A stretch of DNA of 64,000 nt from Pseudomonadota bacterium (GTDB lineage Bacteria; Pseudomonadota; Gammaproteobacteria; Halothiobacillales; Halothiobacillaceae): NCBI GenBank assembly GCA_021795795.1, contig JAJYPA010000005.1, positions 1 to 64,000 on the forward strand, written 5' to 3'. Shown in pieces: positions 8,979-16,815 of this stretch. Within the stretch, counting starts at the first letter, position 1. Each line of letters starts with the position of its first letter. The notes under the pieces are model-generated. The model worked only from the letters and a program-made list of their open reading frames with translations, was not told the DNA's origin and did not search any database. A program made the translations under genes and the position numbers.

Positions 8979-9230
8979 ATGTCTAAATTATTGTTCTGGA
9001 TCGTCATCATTCTCGGGATTGTCGGTTACGTGGTATACAAACGTCGTGCACGCACGGTACCGCGATTGCCACGCGACAAGCCGCTCGACACCTTCGAGAC
9101 GATCCGCTGTGCCGAATGCGGCGTGTTCACGGCAAAAAACAAGGCGGTGATGCGCGATGGCCACTCTTTTTGCAGTTGGGAGCATGCCCAGAAATGGCAT
9201 GATCGGCATTCCTCAAGCGATCATTCGTGA
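8979..9230 (+). CDS. PP0621-family membrane-anchored zinc-ribbon protein
   Basis: 83 aa. A single N-terminal membrane helix (about 3-21) is followed by a basic stretch. A small CxxC...CxxH motif comes next (RCAECG at about 45-50 and FCSWEH at about 67-72), likely a treble-clef or zinc ribbon facing the cytoplasm. This matches the PP0621 family, which often lies directly upstream of pilS in Pseudomonas-type genomes, as it does here (40 bases before pilS). Biochemical function is unknown. The arrangement suggests co-transcription with pilSR, but no partner role in piliation is established. Confidence 0.8.
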   Translation: MSKLLFWIVIILGIVGYVVYKRRARTVPRLPRDKPLDTFETIRCAECGVFTAKNKAVMRDGHSFCSWEHAQKWHDRHSSSDHS

Positions 9231-9269
9231 TTCGCGAACTCATGACCCGACATCAATGATCGAGGCCCA

Positions 9270-10907
9270 ATGATTCATACTCGCCCCAATACCAGATCTG
9301 GTTCCGAAGCCGACAACTGGCGGGGTATTCGTCTCGTCAATGCCTACCGTGTTTTTCTTGCCTTTGCGCTCGTCGCCGCCTCCATTTCCGGCCGGGGACC
9401 ACAGGTTTTCGGGCAGCAGGATCCCTACCTGTTCGGTTTTGTCGCCTGGGGTTATCTTGTCCTCGCTATGGGTTTCGAGTTCCTGCTCGAACTGCATGTC
9501 CTGCCTTTCCGTCCGCAGGCGCATTTGCACGCGTTCGGTGACATCATTGTTCTGGTGTTGGTGATGCACGCATCGGGTGGCCCTGGTGGCGGCATTGCCC
9601 TGTTGATGATTATCGCGGTCGGCCTGTCGGCGGTCTTATTGGGCGCCACGGCCGCTATGGGCTACGCCGCCTTGGCCAGCATCATGGTGCTGGGCGAGAC
9701 GATGGTTTCCTCTCTGGTCGATCACGAAGAACGTCAGTTCGCGGCGGCGGGATTTCTCGGCTTTGCCCTGTTCGTGGTGGCGATTCTGGTAGCGACTTTC
9801 GAGCAACGCGTCCAAAGGATGGAGCGCCTGAGTCAGCGCAAAGAAGAGGAAATTCATTACCTGTCTACTTTGGCTGTTCAGATCATCGAGCGCTCATCAA
9901 ATGGCATTTTGATCAGTGATCCGGCCGGAGAGGTGGACTATATCAACACAGCAGCGCGGCAGTTGCTGGCGGCGCGCCGGCAGGGTGATGTTCGCAAAAC
10001 GGTGGGGAAATTTCCGGTAAAAATGCGCTTGAGGGATGTGCACCCCGCGCTTGTGGGGGCCCTGCAGGATTGGTATGACGGGCGAAACAGCGGCAGCATC
10101 GAGTGTGATGAACCGCTCCGATTCCGGGCGGAGTTCCATCCGCTGGAAACCGGGCTCGGGCAGCGGGCCTTGGTGATTCTGGTCGATTTGTCCGTGGAAG
10201 ACGCCCGTGTGCAGGAGAGCAAGCTGGCCTCGCTGGGCCGGTTGACGGCGAGCATCGCCCATGAGGTGCGCAACCCGCTGTCGTCCATTCGCCAGGCCAG
10301 CGAGTTGCTAGCCGACTCCACCTCGGATGAGGAACGCGCCGAACTGATCCCGATCATTATCCGTCACAGTGCACGAATCAACACGTTGGTCGAAGGGGTG
10401 CTGGATGTGGCACGCAAGCCGCAGGTTCAGCCGGTCCGGATTAATTTTGCCCAATGGCTGCACGAGTTTGTCAAACTGCACCGGCTTTACTGGGAAGCAA
10501 ATTCGGTGATCTGGCAGGCGCCTGAACAGGCAGATGCCGACTGTGCACTGACTTTTGATGCGGCTCACTTGTGGCAGATCATGGATAATCTTGTTACCAA
10601 TGCCGTACGGCATGGACGCAGTGCCGATGGTATGGTCTATTTGAACCTGACTTGCGATATCGACACAGAGGAAACCGTGGTGCTCCGGATTTGTGATCGT
10701 GGCCCTGGCCTTTGTGATGCGGCCGCCCGTTCGCTGTTCGAGCCGTTTTTCACTACCCATGTCGAAGGGGTGGGGCTGGGATTGTATGTCAGCCGAGAGC
10801 TTGCTTTGTCCAACGGCGCACAGCTTTTTGTCGAAGCGGCGGTAAAGGGTGCGGCTGCCGATGCGCACGGCACCTGCTTTGTGCTCCGTTGTCCGCGCGC
10901 TGTATGA
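9270..10907 (+). CDS. pilS: PilS-type sensor histidine kinase
   Basis: 545 aa. About six membrane segments occupy residues 25-180, then a coiled linker, a PAS-like domain (about 200-310) and the kinase core. The phosphorylated His is in SIAHEVRNPLSS near residue 330. The ATP-binding part shows NLVTNAVRHG (N box), DRGPGL (G1) and VGLGLYVSREL (G2). PilS senses PilA levels in the membrane and phosphorylates PilR to control pilin transcription. The six-segment N-terminus and the adjacent NtrC-type regulator fit PilS. No pilA gene is in the window. Confidence 0.9.
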   Translation: MIHTRPNTRSGSEADNWRGIRLVNAYRVFLAFALVAASISGRGPQVFGQQDPYLFGFVAWGYLVLAMGFEFLLELHVLPFRPQAHLHAFGDIIVLVLVMHASGGPGGGIALLMIIAVGLSAVLLGATAAMGYAALASIMVLGETMVSSLVDHEERQFAAAGFLGFALFVVAILVATFEQRVQRMERLSQRKEEEIHYLSTLAVQIIERSSNGILISDPAGEVDYINTAARQLLAARRQGDVRKTVGKFPVKMRLRDVHPALVGALQDWYDGRNSGSIECDEPLRFRAEFHPLETGLGQRALVILVDLSVEDARVQESKLASLGRLTASIAHEVRNPLSSIRQASELLADSTSDEERAELIPIIIRHSARINTLVEGVLDVARKPQVQPVRINFAQWLHEFVKLHRLYWEANSVIWQAPEQADADCALTFDAAHLWQIMDNLVTNAVRHGRSADGMVYLNLTCDIDTEETVVLRICDRGPGLCDAAARSLFEPFFTTHVEGVGLGLYVSRELALSNGAQLFVEAAVKGAAADAHGTCFVLRCPRAV

Positions 10908-10935
10908 TGGCGCTTCATGAACCGGGATTTTGTTT

Positions 10936-12375
10936 ATGACCGCCTGCTTGATCGTTGACGATGAACTGGACATCCGCACGCTAATCGCTTTGTCGCTCCG
11001 CCGCGAAGGCGTGACCTGTCATCTGGCCGCCGATCTGGCCAGCGCGCGTGCTCAATTGGCCGAGCTGGGCCACATACTCAATTTTTGTTTGACCGACATG
11101 CACCTGCCCGATGGCGATGGGCTGGATCTGCTCGATGAGATACGCCAGCGGTTTCCTGACTTGCCCGTGGCGGTGATCACGGCGCATGGACAGGTTGATG
11201 CCGCTGTTCGTGCACTCAAGGCCGGTGCCTTCGATTTCGTGTCCAAGCCGATCGAGCAGCTGGTGCTCAAGCGACTTCTGCGAGACGCACTCAAGGCGAA
11301 CCCGCCGGACACGCAATTCACGGCAACAGAACCAAACGGTGCACAAGAGGATGCCGTGCCTGGGGATGATCGGCCGATATCCTCAGCGCGGGGGGAGGGC
11401 GCACCATCCCTGATCGGTCCGTCGCGTACCATGCAGCAGTTGCGCGAGACGATTCAAAAGGTCGCCCGCTCACAGGCGCCGGTGTTCATCTGTGGCGAGT
11501 CCGGCACGGGCAAGGAATTGGTGGCACGTCAGATTCATGCCTTCAGCGGTCGGGCCGATGGCCCCTTTATCCCGGTCAACTGTGGCGCCATCCCGGCTGA
11601 ATTGATCGAGAGCGAATTGTTCGGCCACAAAAAGGGGGCCTTTACAGGAGCACATAGGGCGCATGAAGGGCTTTTCCGCGCGGCGGAAGGTGGGAGCCTG
11701 TTTCTGGACGAGGTTGCCGACCTGCCTTTGGGTTTGCAGGTCAAGCTCCTGCGCGCCATTCAGGAGCGCAAGGTGCGCCCCGTTGGTGAATCAGCCGAAA
11801 TACCCATCGATGTCCGCATCATCTCAGCATCGCATCAGGACCTCAACGCGGCGGTGCGCGACGGACAATTTCGTCACGACCTGTTTTACCGCCTTAATGT
11901 GATCGAGCTGCGCGTCCCCCCCCTGCGCGCGCGCCTGGAGGATTTGCCCGCGCTCTGTGCCCATATTCTGGATAAACTGGCCGAGCGGGAACGCCGCCGC
12001 CCACCCCGTCTGACAACAGAGGCCTTGCACTGGTTGGCTCAGCAGCCATTTGAAGGTAATGTCCGGGCATTGGAAAATCTGTTGGAGCGCGGGGTTGCGC
12101 TGACCGATGGTGATCTGCTCGGCGTCTCTGCCTTAACCGATCCCGGCGCATACACTCCTTCGATCGAGCAGGTTGCCCGGCCTGCGTTTCAGGCTGCCAG
12201 TGTGTCCACGAGCTGGGCCGTCACTCCGCCCAGCAGCGCGCTGGAAGCCGAAGAACAGCGCCAAGTGTTGAATGCGTTGGAGATGACCCGGTGGAATCGC
12301 AGCGAGGCGGCCAGGCAATTGGGCCTGAGTTTGCGGCAACTGCGCTATCGGTTGTCCAAATGGGGCGTCGAATAG
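10936..12375 (+). CDS. pilR: PilR sigma-54-dependent response regulator
   Basis: 479 aa. A receiver domain (1-115) carries the phospho-acceptor Asp54 in LTDMHLPDG. The AAA+ domain (about 160-395) has Walker A GESGTGKE, the sigma-54-contacting GAFTGA loop and an FLDEVADLP Walker B. A Fis-type helix-turn-helix is at the C-terminus (about 435-478). The protein activates RNA polymerase-sigma54 at the pilA promoter after phosphorylation by PilS. It follows pilS by 28 bases. The ATG at 10936 is preferred over a TTG two codons upstream. It converges on phoR with 58 bases between stops. Confidence 0.92.
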   Translation: MTACLIVDDELDIRTLIALSLRREGVTCHLAADLASARAQLAELGHILNFCLTDMHLPDGDGLDLLDEIRQRFPDLPVAVITAHGQVDAAVRALKAGAFDFVSKPIEQLVLKRLLRDALKANPPDTQFTATEPNGAQEDAVPGDDRPISSARGEGAPSLIGPSRTMQQLRETIQKVARSQAPVFICGESGTGKELVARQIHAFSGRADGPFIPVNCGAIPAELIESELFGHKKGAFTGAHRAHEGLFRAAEGGSLFLDEVADLPLGLQVKLLRAIQERKVRPVGESAEIPIDVRIISASHQDLNAAVRDGQFRHDLFYRLNVIELRVPPLRARLEDLPALCAHILDKLAERERRRPPRLTTEALHWLAQQPFEGNVRALENLLERGVALTDGDLLGVSALTDPGAYTPSIEQVARPAFQAASVSTSWAVTPPSSALEAEEQRQVLNALEMTRWNRSEAARQLGLSLRQLRYRLSKWGVE

Positions 12376-12433
12376 CCGGCGACTGGGCTACGTTTTCGAA
12401 CCGCTGCACTGTTGAGCCCAAAGCTTATGCCCC

Positions 12434-13852
12434 TTACGGGCCGTTTTTCATGCCGACGGTCGCTGTCGGCGTGTTATGGCGTTCGGCACGCGAGGCAGGG
12501 AAGGTGACCCGGAACACACTGCCCTGGCTGATCTGGCTTGTGATATCGAGTTTGGCCTCGTGTCTCAGGATCACGTGCTTGACGATCGCCAGGCCGAGCC
12601 CCGTACCGCCGCGTGAGCGTGATCGCGCCACATCAATGCGGTAGAAGCGTTCGGTCAGTCGGGGAATATGCCGTGGCTCGATGCCGATGCCGGTGTCCTC
12701 CACTTCAAAAACGGGTTGGTTTTTTTCGTTTTGCTGCCAGCGAATGGTGATTGTTCCTCCGCCGGGGGTGTATTTGACGGCGTTGAAGACCAGATTAGAC
12801 AAGGCTGAGTGCAGCTCTCGCATGATGCCGACCAGCCATAGCCCCGGGTCTACTTCCAGCAGAATCTGATGCTGTTCTGCGCCGGAGAGCAATTGTGCGT
12901 CGTGAGCGACGGTTTCGAGCAGACTGCGCATGTCGATGGACTCGAAATACTCCTCGTCGGGGCGAGAGGTTTCCAGTCGCGAAAGCAGCAACAGATCTTC
13001 GACGATGCGACGCATACGCTCCGATTGTTGGTGCATGTTGGTAAGAATGCGGAACATTTCACCCTGCGTATCTTCCTCGCTGTCGAGCAGCGTTTCGAGA
13101 TAGCCCGCCAGCACGGTCAATGGTGTGCGCAATTCATGCGACACGTTGGCCACGAAATCCTGCCGCACGCCCTGAAGACGATAGAGCGCCGTCACGTCCC
13201 GACCGATCAGCAAGCTGCGATCCTCGCCATAGGGCTCCATGCGCAGATTCAGCGCCCGCTGCTCATCGCCCGGAGACTGGAATTCCAGCACACGCCCCGA
13301 AGCGCCTTCCCCCAGCCAATTCACGAATGTGGGATCGCGTATCAAATTGTCGATACGCAGGCCCACATCGTTCTGCGTCAGATTCAGCAGATCGCAGGCG
13401 GCATCGTTCAGCCACTCGATTTCACGCAACGGGGTCAGCACCACCATCGCATCGGGTACCGACATGGCGGAGCGATGGTAGCGCTTCAATAAATCGACCA
13501 GCTTGCGTTGTCGCCGAACCCAAGAGGCGCGTACACGGCGCTGACGATCCTGAATCAGGCCGGTCAGCCCATAGGTTGTGTGACTGGTGAACCGACGCCG
13601 GACACTGCGCGCCAGGCGCATCAGCCGATACAGCAGTGAGAGGGCGTAGCAACCTAGCGTGAGCGCGACGGCCCAACTGATTGCGCCACCAAACATGAAT
13701 AAAATCCCACCCGGCAAAGCCGAGAGCAGAAGCATCATGAATTCCTGCCGCCAGCGTGCGGCGTTCAGGCGCCATATCCGGTCTTGGTGCCTGTATCGGG
13801 CTGTGGGGGATCGATCGGGACGTTTGACAGTGTTAAGTATATTCCGCGGCAC
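12434..13852 (-). CDS. phoR: phosphate-regulon sensor kinase PhoR
   Basis: 472 aa from a GTG start. Two hydrophobic segments near the N-terminus (about 38-80) form a membrane hairpin. A PAS domain (about 130-225) and kinase core follow, with the phosphorylated His in NVSHELRTPLTVLAGY near residue 240, an N box (NLVFNAVKYT) and GGTGLGLAIVKH. PhoR controls PhoB activity in response to phosphate via the Pst transporter and PhoU. The gene starts 6 bases after phoB, so the two form one operon driven from the phoB promoter. No ribosome site is evident at the GTG, so the start is uncertain; translational coupling to phoB is plausible. Confidence 0.9.
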   Translation of the reverse strand: MPRNILNTVKRPDRSPTARYRHQDRIWRLNAARWRQEFMMLLLSALPGGILFMFGGAISWAVALTLGCYALSLLYRLMRLARSVRRRFTSHTTYGLTGLIQDRQRRVRASWVRRQRKLVDLLKRYHRSAMSVPDAMVVLTPLREIEWLNDAACDLLNLTQNDVGLRIDNLIRDPTFVNWLGEGASGRVLEFQSPGDEQRALNLRMEPYGEDRSLLIGRDVTALYRLQGVRQDFVANVSHELRTPLTVLAGYLETLLDSEEDTQGEMFRILTNMHQQSERMRRIVEDLLLLSRLETSRPDEEYFESIDMRSLLETVAHDAQLLSGAEQHQILLEVDPGLWLVGIMRELHSALSNLVFNAVKYTPGGGTITIRWQQNEKNQPVFEVEDTGIGIEPRHIPRLTERFYRIDVARSRSRGGTGLGLAIVKHVILRHEAKLDITSQISQGSVFRVTFPASRAERHNTPTATVGMKNGP

Positions 13853-13858
13853 GATCGA

Positions 13859-14551
13859 TCAGGCTTTGCTGGATAGCCGGTAGCCGACGCCGCGTACCGT
13901 TTGAATCAGGGCATCGAATCCGCTGGGCATCAGGGCCTTGCGCAGACGCAGAATGTGGACATCGACGGTGCGCTCTTCCACATAGGCGTTGCGGCCCCAG
14001 ATGCGGTCGAGCAATTGCGTCCGGCTGAACACGCGCTCCGGGTGCGTCATGAAGAAGGTCAGAAGACGGAATTCGGTCGGGCCGACATCGATATCGACAT
14101 TGCCGCCCGTCACCCGATGGCTTTCCGGATCAAGCCGCAAACCCGCCACTTCGATCATGCCGCCTTCGCTATCGGGTGATGCGCGACGCAGAACAGCCTT
14201 GATGCGCGCCATCAATTCCCGAGGTGAAAATGGTTTGGTGATATAGTCATCGGCACCGGCCTCTAGGCCGCTGACTTTGTCTTCTTCCTCGCCTCGTGCA
14301 GTCAACATGACGATCGGCACGTCCCGTGTAAGTTCATCCCGCTTCATGCGTCGGGCGAATTCGATGCCGCTGGCACCCGGAAGCATCCAGTCCAGCAGGA
14401 CCAGATCCGGTAGTTTGTGCGTCAGTTGTTCGAACGCTTCGGATACATCGCCCGCTTCGATCAGATCGTAGCCCGCGCGCCCGAGGGCAAACGCTACCAT
14501 CTCCCGAATGGGTTTCTCGTCTTCAACGATCAAAATTGTTTTGCGTGCCAT
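13859..14551 (-). CDS. phoB: phosphate-regulon response regulator PhoB
   Basis: 230 aa, the standard PhoB length. The receiver domain has the acidic pocket VEDE and phospho-acceptor Asp54 in LLDWMLPG. The winged-helix DNA-binding domain (about 130-228) contains [12 protein letters not shown] and the [11 protein letters not shown] recognition region. PhoB activates Pho-box promoters under phosphate limitation. The ATG at 14551 gives the family N-terminus ([12 protein letters not shown]). The frame stays open upstream, but that part is not PhoB-like. A Pho box lies about 47-64 bases upstream of the start, predicting autoregulation of phoBR. Confidence 0.94.
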   Translation of the reverse strand: MARKTILIVEDEKPIREMVAFALGRAGYDLIEAGDVSEAFEQLTHKLPDLVLLDWMLPGASGIEFARRMKRDELTRDVPIVMLTARGEEEDKVSGLEAGADDYITKPFSPRELMARIKAVLRRASPDSEGGMIEVAGLRLDPESHRVTGGNVDIDVGPTEFRLLTFFMTHPERVFSRTQLLDRIWGRNAYVEERTVDVHILRLRKALMPSGFDALIQTVRGVGYRLSSKA

Positions 14552-14597
14552 GGTTAATGCTCGTGTTGCAGGGTGATGACTATTTGACCGCAAGGGA

Positions 14598-14615
14598 ATG
14601 ACACGATTATGACAA
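14598..14615 (-). promoter_or_regulatory. Pho box upstream of phoB
   Basis: Read on the minus strand this is TTGTCATAATCGTGTCAT, two TGTCA half-sites with 11-base spacing. It closely matches the Pho-box consensus CTGTCATAwAwCTGTCAy. A third TGTCATA half-site lies just upstream (plus-strand 14616-14622). The position ahead of phoB fits PhoB autoregulation. The match was read by eye. Confidence 0.82.
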
Positions 14616-14620
14616 TATGA

Positions 14621-14663
14621 CAAACCGCCCGATTATCCAAGTGATGGATAATCGGGTGGTTTG
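14621..14663. repeat. long inverted repeat (18-bp stem) upstream of phoB
   Basis: The arms 14621-14638 (CAAACCGCCCGATTATCC) and 14646-14663 are inverted complements with a single G-T wobble and a 7-base loop. No U-rich tract follows on either strand, so a standard intrinsic terminator is not obvious. It touches the upstream half-site of the Pho box and could affect the phoB promoter, or it may belong to the hairpin-rich stretch to its right. Confidence 0.75.
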
Positions 14664-15010
14664 TGTCTAGGGAAGGTCAGCACAAATGCAGCCCTTCCCG
14701 TGCAGGGCACGGAAGCCCTGCCGCACAATGACGTAAGCCATTTAATTTCTGAAACCGTGCCGGGCGTGAACGCGGGCTTGCGCCTGCCGAACATTCAGCT
14801 GGCGCAAGCCCACCGGCGCGGGTGTTTCTGCACGCAAAGCTGGTGTAGGCCCATGAAGCCATGGATGGATTCGTGCAGAGATTCCCTGGGGGACCTTGGT
14901 GGTGTTGCGCAACCAGTGTCTTGAGTCAAGGGTGTCCTGTGCAGCGCGCTAGCCTTCATGGGCGCCGAGCGGTACAGTAAGGGCCCTCAAATTCCGAAAA
15001 AATCGAAGTG
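14664..15010. other. gene-free stretch with further hairpins between phoB and nadC
   Basis: No convincing gene. Open frames are short, cysteine/proline-rich and lack ribosome sites. Two more inverted repeats are visible: GCAGGGC/GCCCTGC at 14702-14708 and 14715-14721, and a perfect 11-bp pair GGGCTTGCGCC/GGCGCAAGCCC at 14774-14784 and 14801-14811. With 14621-14663 they make three hairpins in about 190 bases. The promoter of nadC should lie toward the right end. Confidence 0.6.
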
Positions 15011-15865
15011 ATGATTGATTCCCAGCAGATAGCAGATGATGTAACGCGCGCGCTGACCGAAGATATGGGCGGCGGTGATGTTTCTGCGCGACTCGTTCCG
15101 GCCGAACAGATGATGCAGGGGCGGATTGTAGCGCGGGAATCGTGCATATTGGCTGGCACAGCCTGGGCAGAAACCGCGTTCCGCCGCGTATCGAATCGTT
15201 CACTGGTTCAGTGGCTGTACCGTGATGGCGATACCGTCCCGGCAGATAGTGTCATTTGTAGGCTGGACGGGCCGGCACGCGCCCTGCTGACGGCCGAGCG
15301 TACGGCTTTGAATTTTCTGCAAACACTGAGTGGTACTGCGACAGCAACCCGCACCTTTGTCGATGCCATCAGCGGGACATCGGCGCGCATTCTCGATACC
15401 CGCAAGACGATCCCCAGTTTGCGCACGGCGCAGAAATACGCAGTCACCTGCGGCGGGGGCTTCAATCATCGCATGGGTCTGTATGACATGGTTTTGCTCA
15501 AGGAAAACCACATCATGGCTGCGGGATCGATCACGGCTGCGGTGCAGGCCAGTCGCATGATCAACCCGGATGTTCCCCTTGAGGTAGAGGTTGAAACCCT
15601 CGACCAGCTCGAGGAAGCTTTGGCGGCGGGCGTTGAGCGGATTCTACTGGATAACTTCGACTTGGATGGGCTACGTGCCGCTGTGGCTTTGAACGACGGG
15701 CGAGCGAAGCTGGAAGCATCGGGCAACGTCGATATTTCCAACGTGTGCGATGTCGCGGAAACGGGAGTTGATTACATTTCAATCGGTGCGATCACCAAGC
15801 ACATTCGCGCCGTGGATCTGTCGTTGCGTTTCGACCCGCTGGCCGACCGGCTCGTAGTTCTTTAA
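15011..15865 (+). CDS. nadC: nicotinate-nucleotide pyrophosphorylase (carboxylating)
   Basis: 284 aa. NadC makes nicotinate mononucleotide from quinolinate and PRPP with release of CO2, in de novo NAD synthesis. Visible family motifs are NFLQTLSGTAT, the active-site RILDTRKTIPSLR, the CGGGFNHRMGLYDMVLLKENH segment and the C-terminal SGNVDISNV and DYISIGAITKH strands. Length and ends agree with the family. The ATG at 15011 is preferred over the GTG immediately before it. It is a single gene, converging on a cytochrome c gene. No other NAD-synthesis gene is in the window. Confidence 0.95.
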   Translation: MIDSQQIADDVTRALTEDMGGGDVSARLVPAEQMMQGRIVARESCILAGTAWAETAFRRVSNRSLVQWLYRDGDTVPADSVICRLDGPARALLTAERTALNFLQTLSGTATATRTFVDAISGTSARILDTRKTIPSLRTAQKYAVTCGGGFNHRMGLYDMVLLKENHIMAAGSITAAVQASRMINPDVPLEVEVETLDQLEEALAAGVERILLDNFDLDGLRAAVALNDGRAKLEASGNVDISNVCDVAETGVDYISIGAITKHIRAVDLSLRFDPLADRLVVL

Positions 15866-15925
15866 CGTTTTTTAGCGGTCTCGCCCGCAGAGTGTATCCA
15901 TATGATGGGGACACTCGAACCAGAA

Positions 15926-16252
15926 CTACTCAAATTGGTAGTAGTTCTGATTCAGATAGGTCGAGACAGCACTGACCTCTTCGTCGAACCACGGCAGGTT
16001 GAAGTGGTTGGCGCATGACTGAACCTTGGTTTGCAGGCTCTCGAAGTTCTGGATTTTGCCGCCGCGGCGTGATTCATAGAACGCGGCGTCATGTGGCGCC
16101 GCGTGACAGGCCGCGCAGTGTTGCGCGTGTAGGCTCGCGCCCCAGCTTGGATCGTGCGCTTCGGCCGCAGCAGGCAGGGCAAATGTACTACAGACCAAGG
16201 CCGCTAAAATCAGGCTCAGAGCGTGTTTTGTCAGGAATGGCATAGGATTCAT
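15926..16252 (-). CDS. small periplasmic monohaem cytochrome c
   Basis: 108 aa. A signal peptide (about 1-31, ending AAA-EAHD) precedes one haem-binding motif, Cys46-Ala-Ala-Cys49-His50. The C-terminal WFDEEVSAVSTYLNQNYYQF tail is typical of a group of small cytochromes found near membrane cytochromes or sulfur-oxidation genes. The ATG at 16252 is supported by GAGGAG five bases upstream; an internal Met at residue 4 is possible. It would carry electrons in the periplasm, but its partners cannot be told because neighbours are unrelated. It converges on nadC. Confidence 0.85.
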   Translation of the reverse strand: MNPMPFLTKHALSLILAALVCSTFALPAAAEAHDPSWGASLHAQHCAACHAAPHDAAFYESRRGGKIQNFESLQTKVQSCANHFNLPWFDEEVSAVSTYLNQNYYQFE

Positions 16253-16497
16253 CTTGGCTCCTCAATGAAATCAGGCTGATGTGGACTTCCAGCCAACACA
16301 TATAAGCCTGTGGCGATTTATTTGCATCTTCCTGGGCGTGTCTTCATCCGGGTATATTTTTATTTCACCCAGCTCCAAGCGTAGCCACCTGTGGATGCGG
16401 CGCAAATAAAACTTATCTATCAGTCTGCTGGATATCGATGCCCTGCTTTAACCGCCTGCTGAAATAAGTATTACAGTTGGTGGTTAATTTGCCATTA

Positions 16498-16731
16498 TCA
16501 GGCGCGAACGTCGAGCAGGGAGCCTGTCGAATTTGCGTTAACGCCCTTTGGAGTCGGGTTCTTGACTGCGGCAGCAACTTGTTCCGGGCTGCTCACGCGG
16601 TTGGGTGTTTGCTGTTCCACGGGCATGTTGCGTGTCTGGGCCGAACTGAAGTTCGGGTTCTGGTTTGCGGTGAGGACAAGCGCGCCGTCGGCAATGGGCG
16701 TATTCGTATAACTGGCGTGTAAATTGATCAT
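16498..16731 (-). CDS. unrecognised 77-residue protein
   Basis: 77 aa, not assigned to any family. AAGGAG lies 6 bases upstream of the ATG, a near-ideal ribosome site, which is the main reason to call it. The product is hydrophilic and low in predicted order, rich in Asn, Thr, Pro, Ala and Val, with no Cys, no membrane segment and no signal peptide. It ends in a short GSLLDVRA stretch. It lies 84 bases downstream of the antiporter gene on the same strand. Function unknown; a small regulatory or secreted substrate-like role is possible but unsupported. Confidence 0.55.
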   Translation of the reverse strand: MINLHASYTNTPIADGALVLTANQNPNFSSAQTRNMPVEQQTPNRVSSPEQVAAAVKNPTPKGVNANSTGSLLDVRA

Positions 16732-16815
16732 GGCCTGCTCCTTGATCGTGCATTACTGTGTTCAATGATACGTCCATTTCTACGGTTGTACATCTTCCTG
16801 TTTTATTCCAGGCAT

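Noticed and set aside
12429..12446. Terminator between pilR and phoR (GCCC/GGGC then CGTTTTT)
   Set aside because: The stem is only four base pairs and overlaps the phoR stop; too weak to call.
14661..14924. 87-codon open frame in the phoB-nadC gap
   Set aside because: It lies across hairpins, has no ribosome site and an implausible Cys/Pro/Trp-rich composition.
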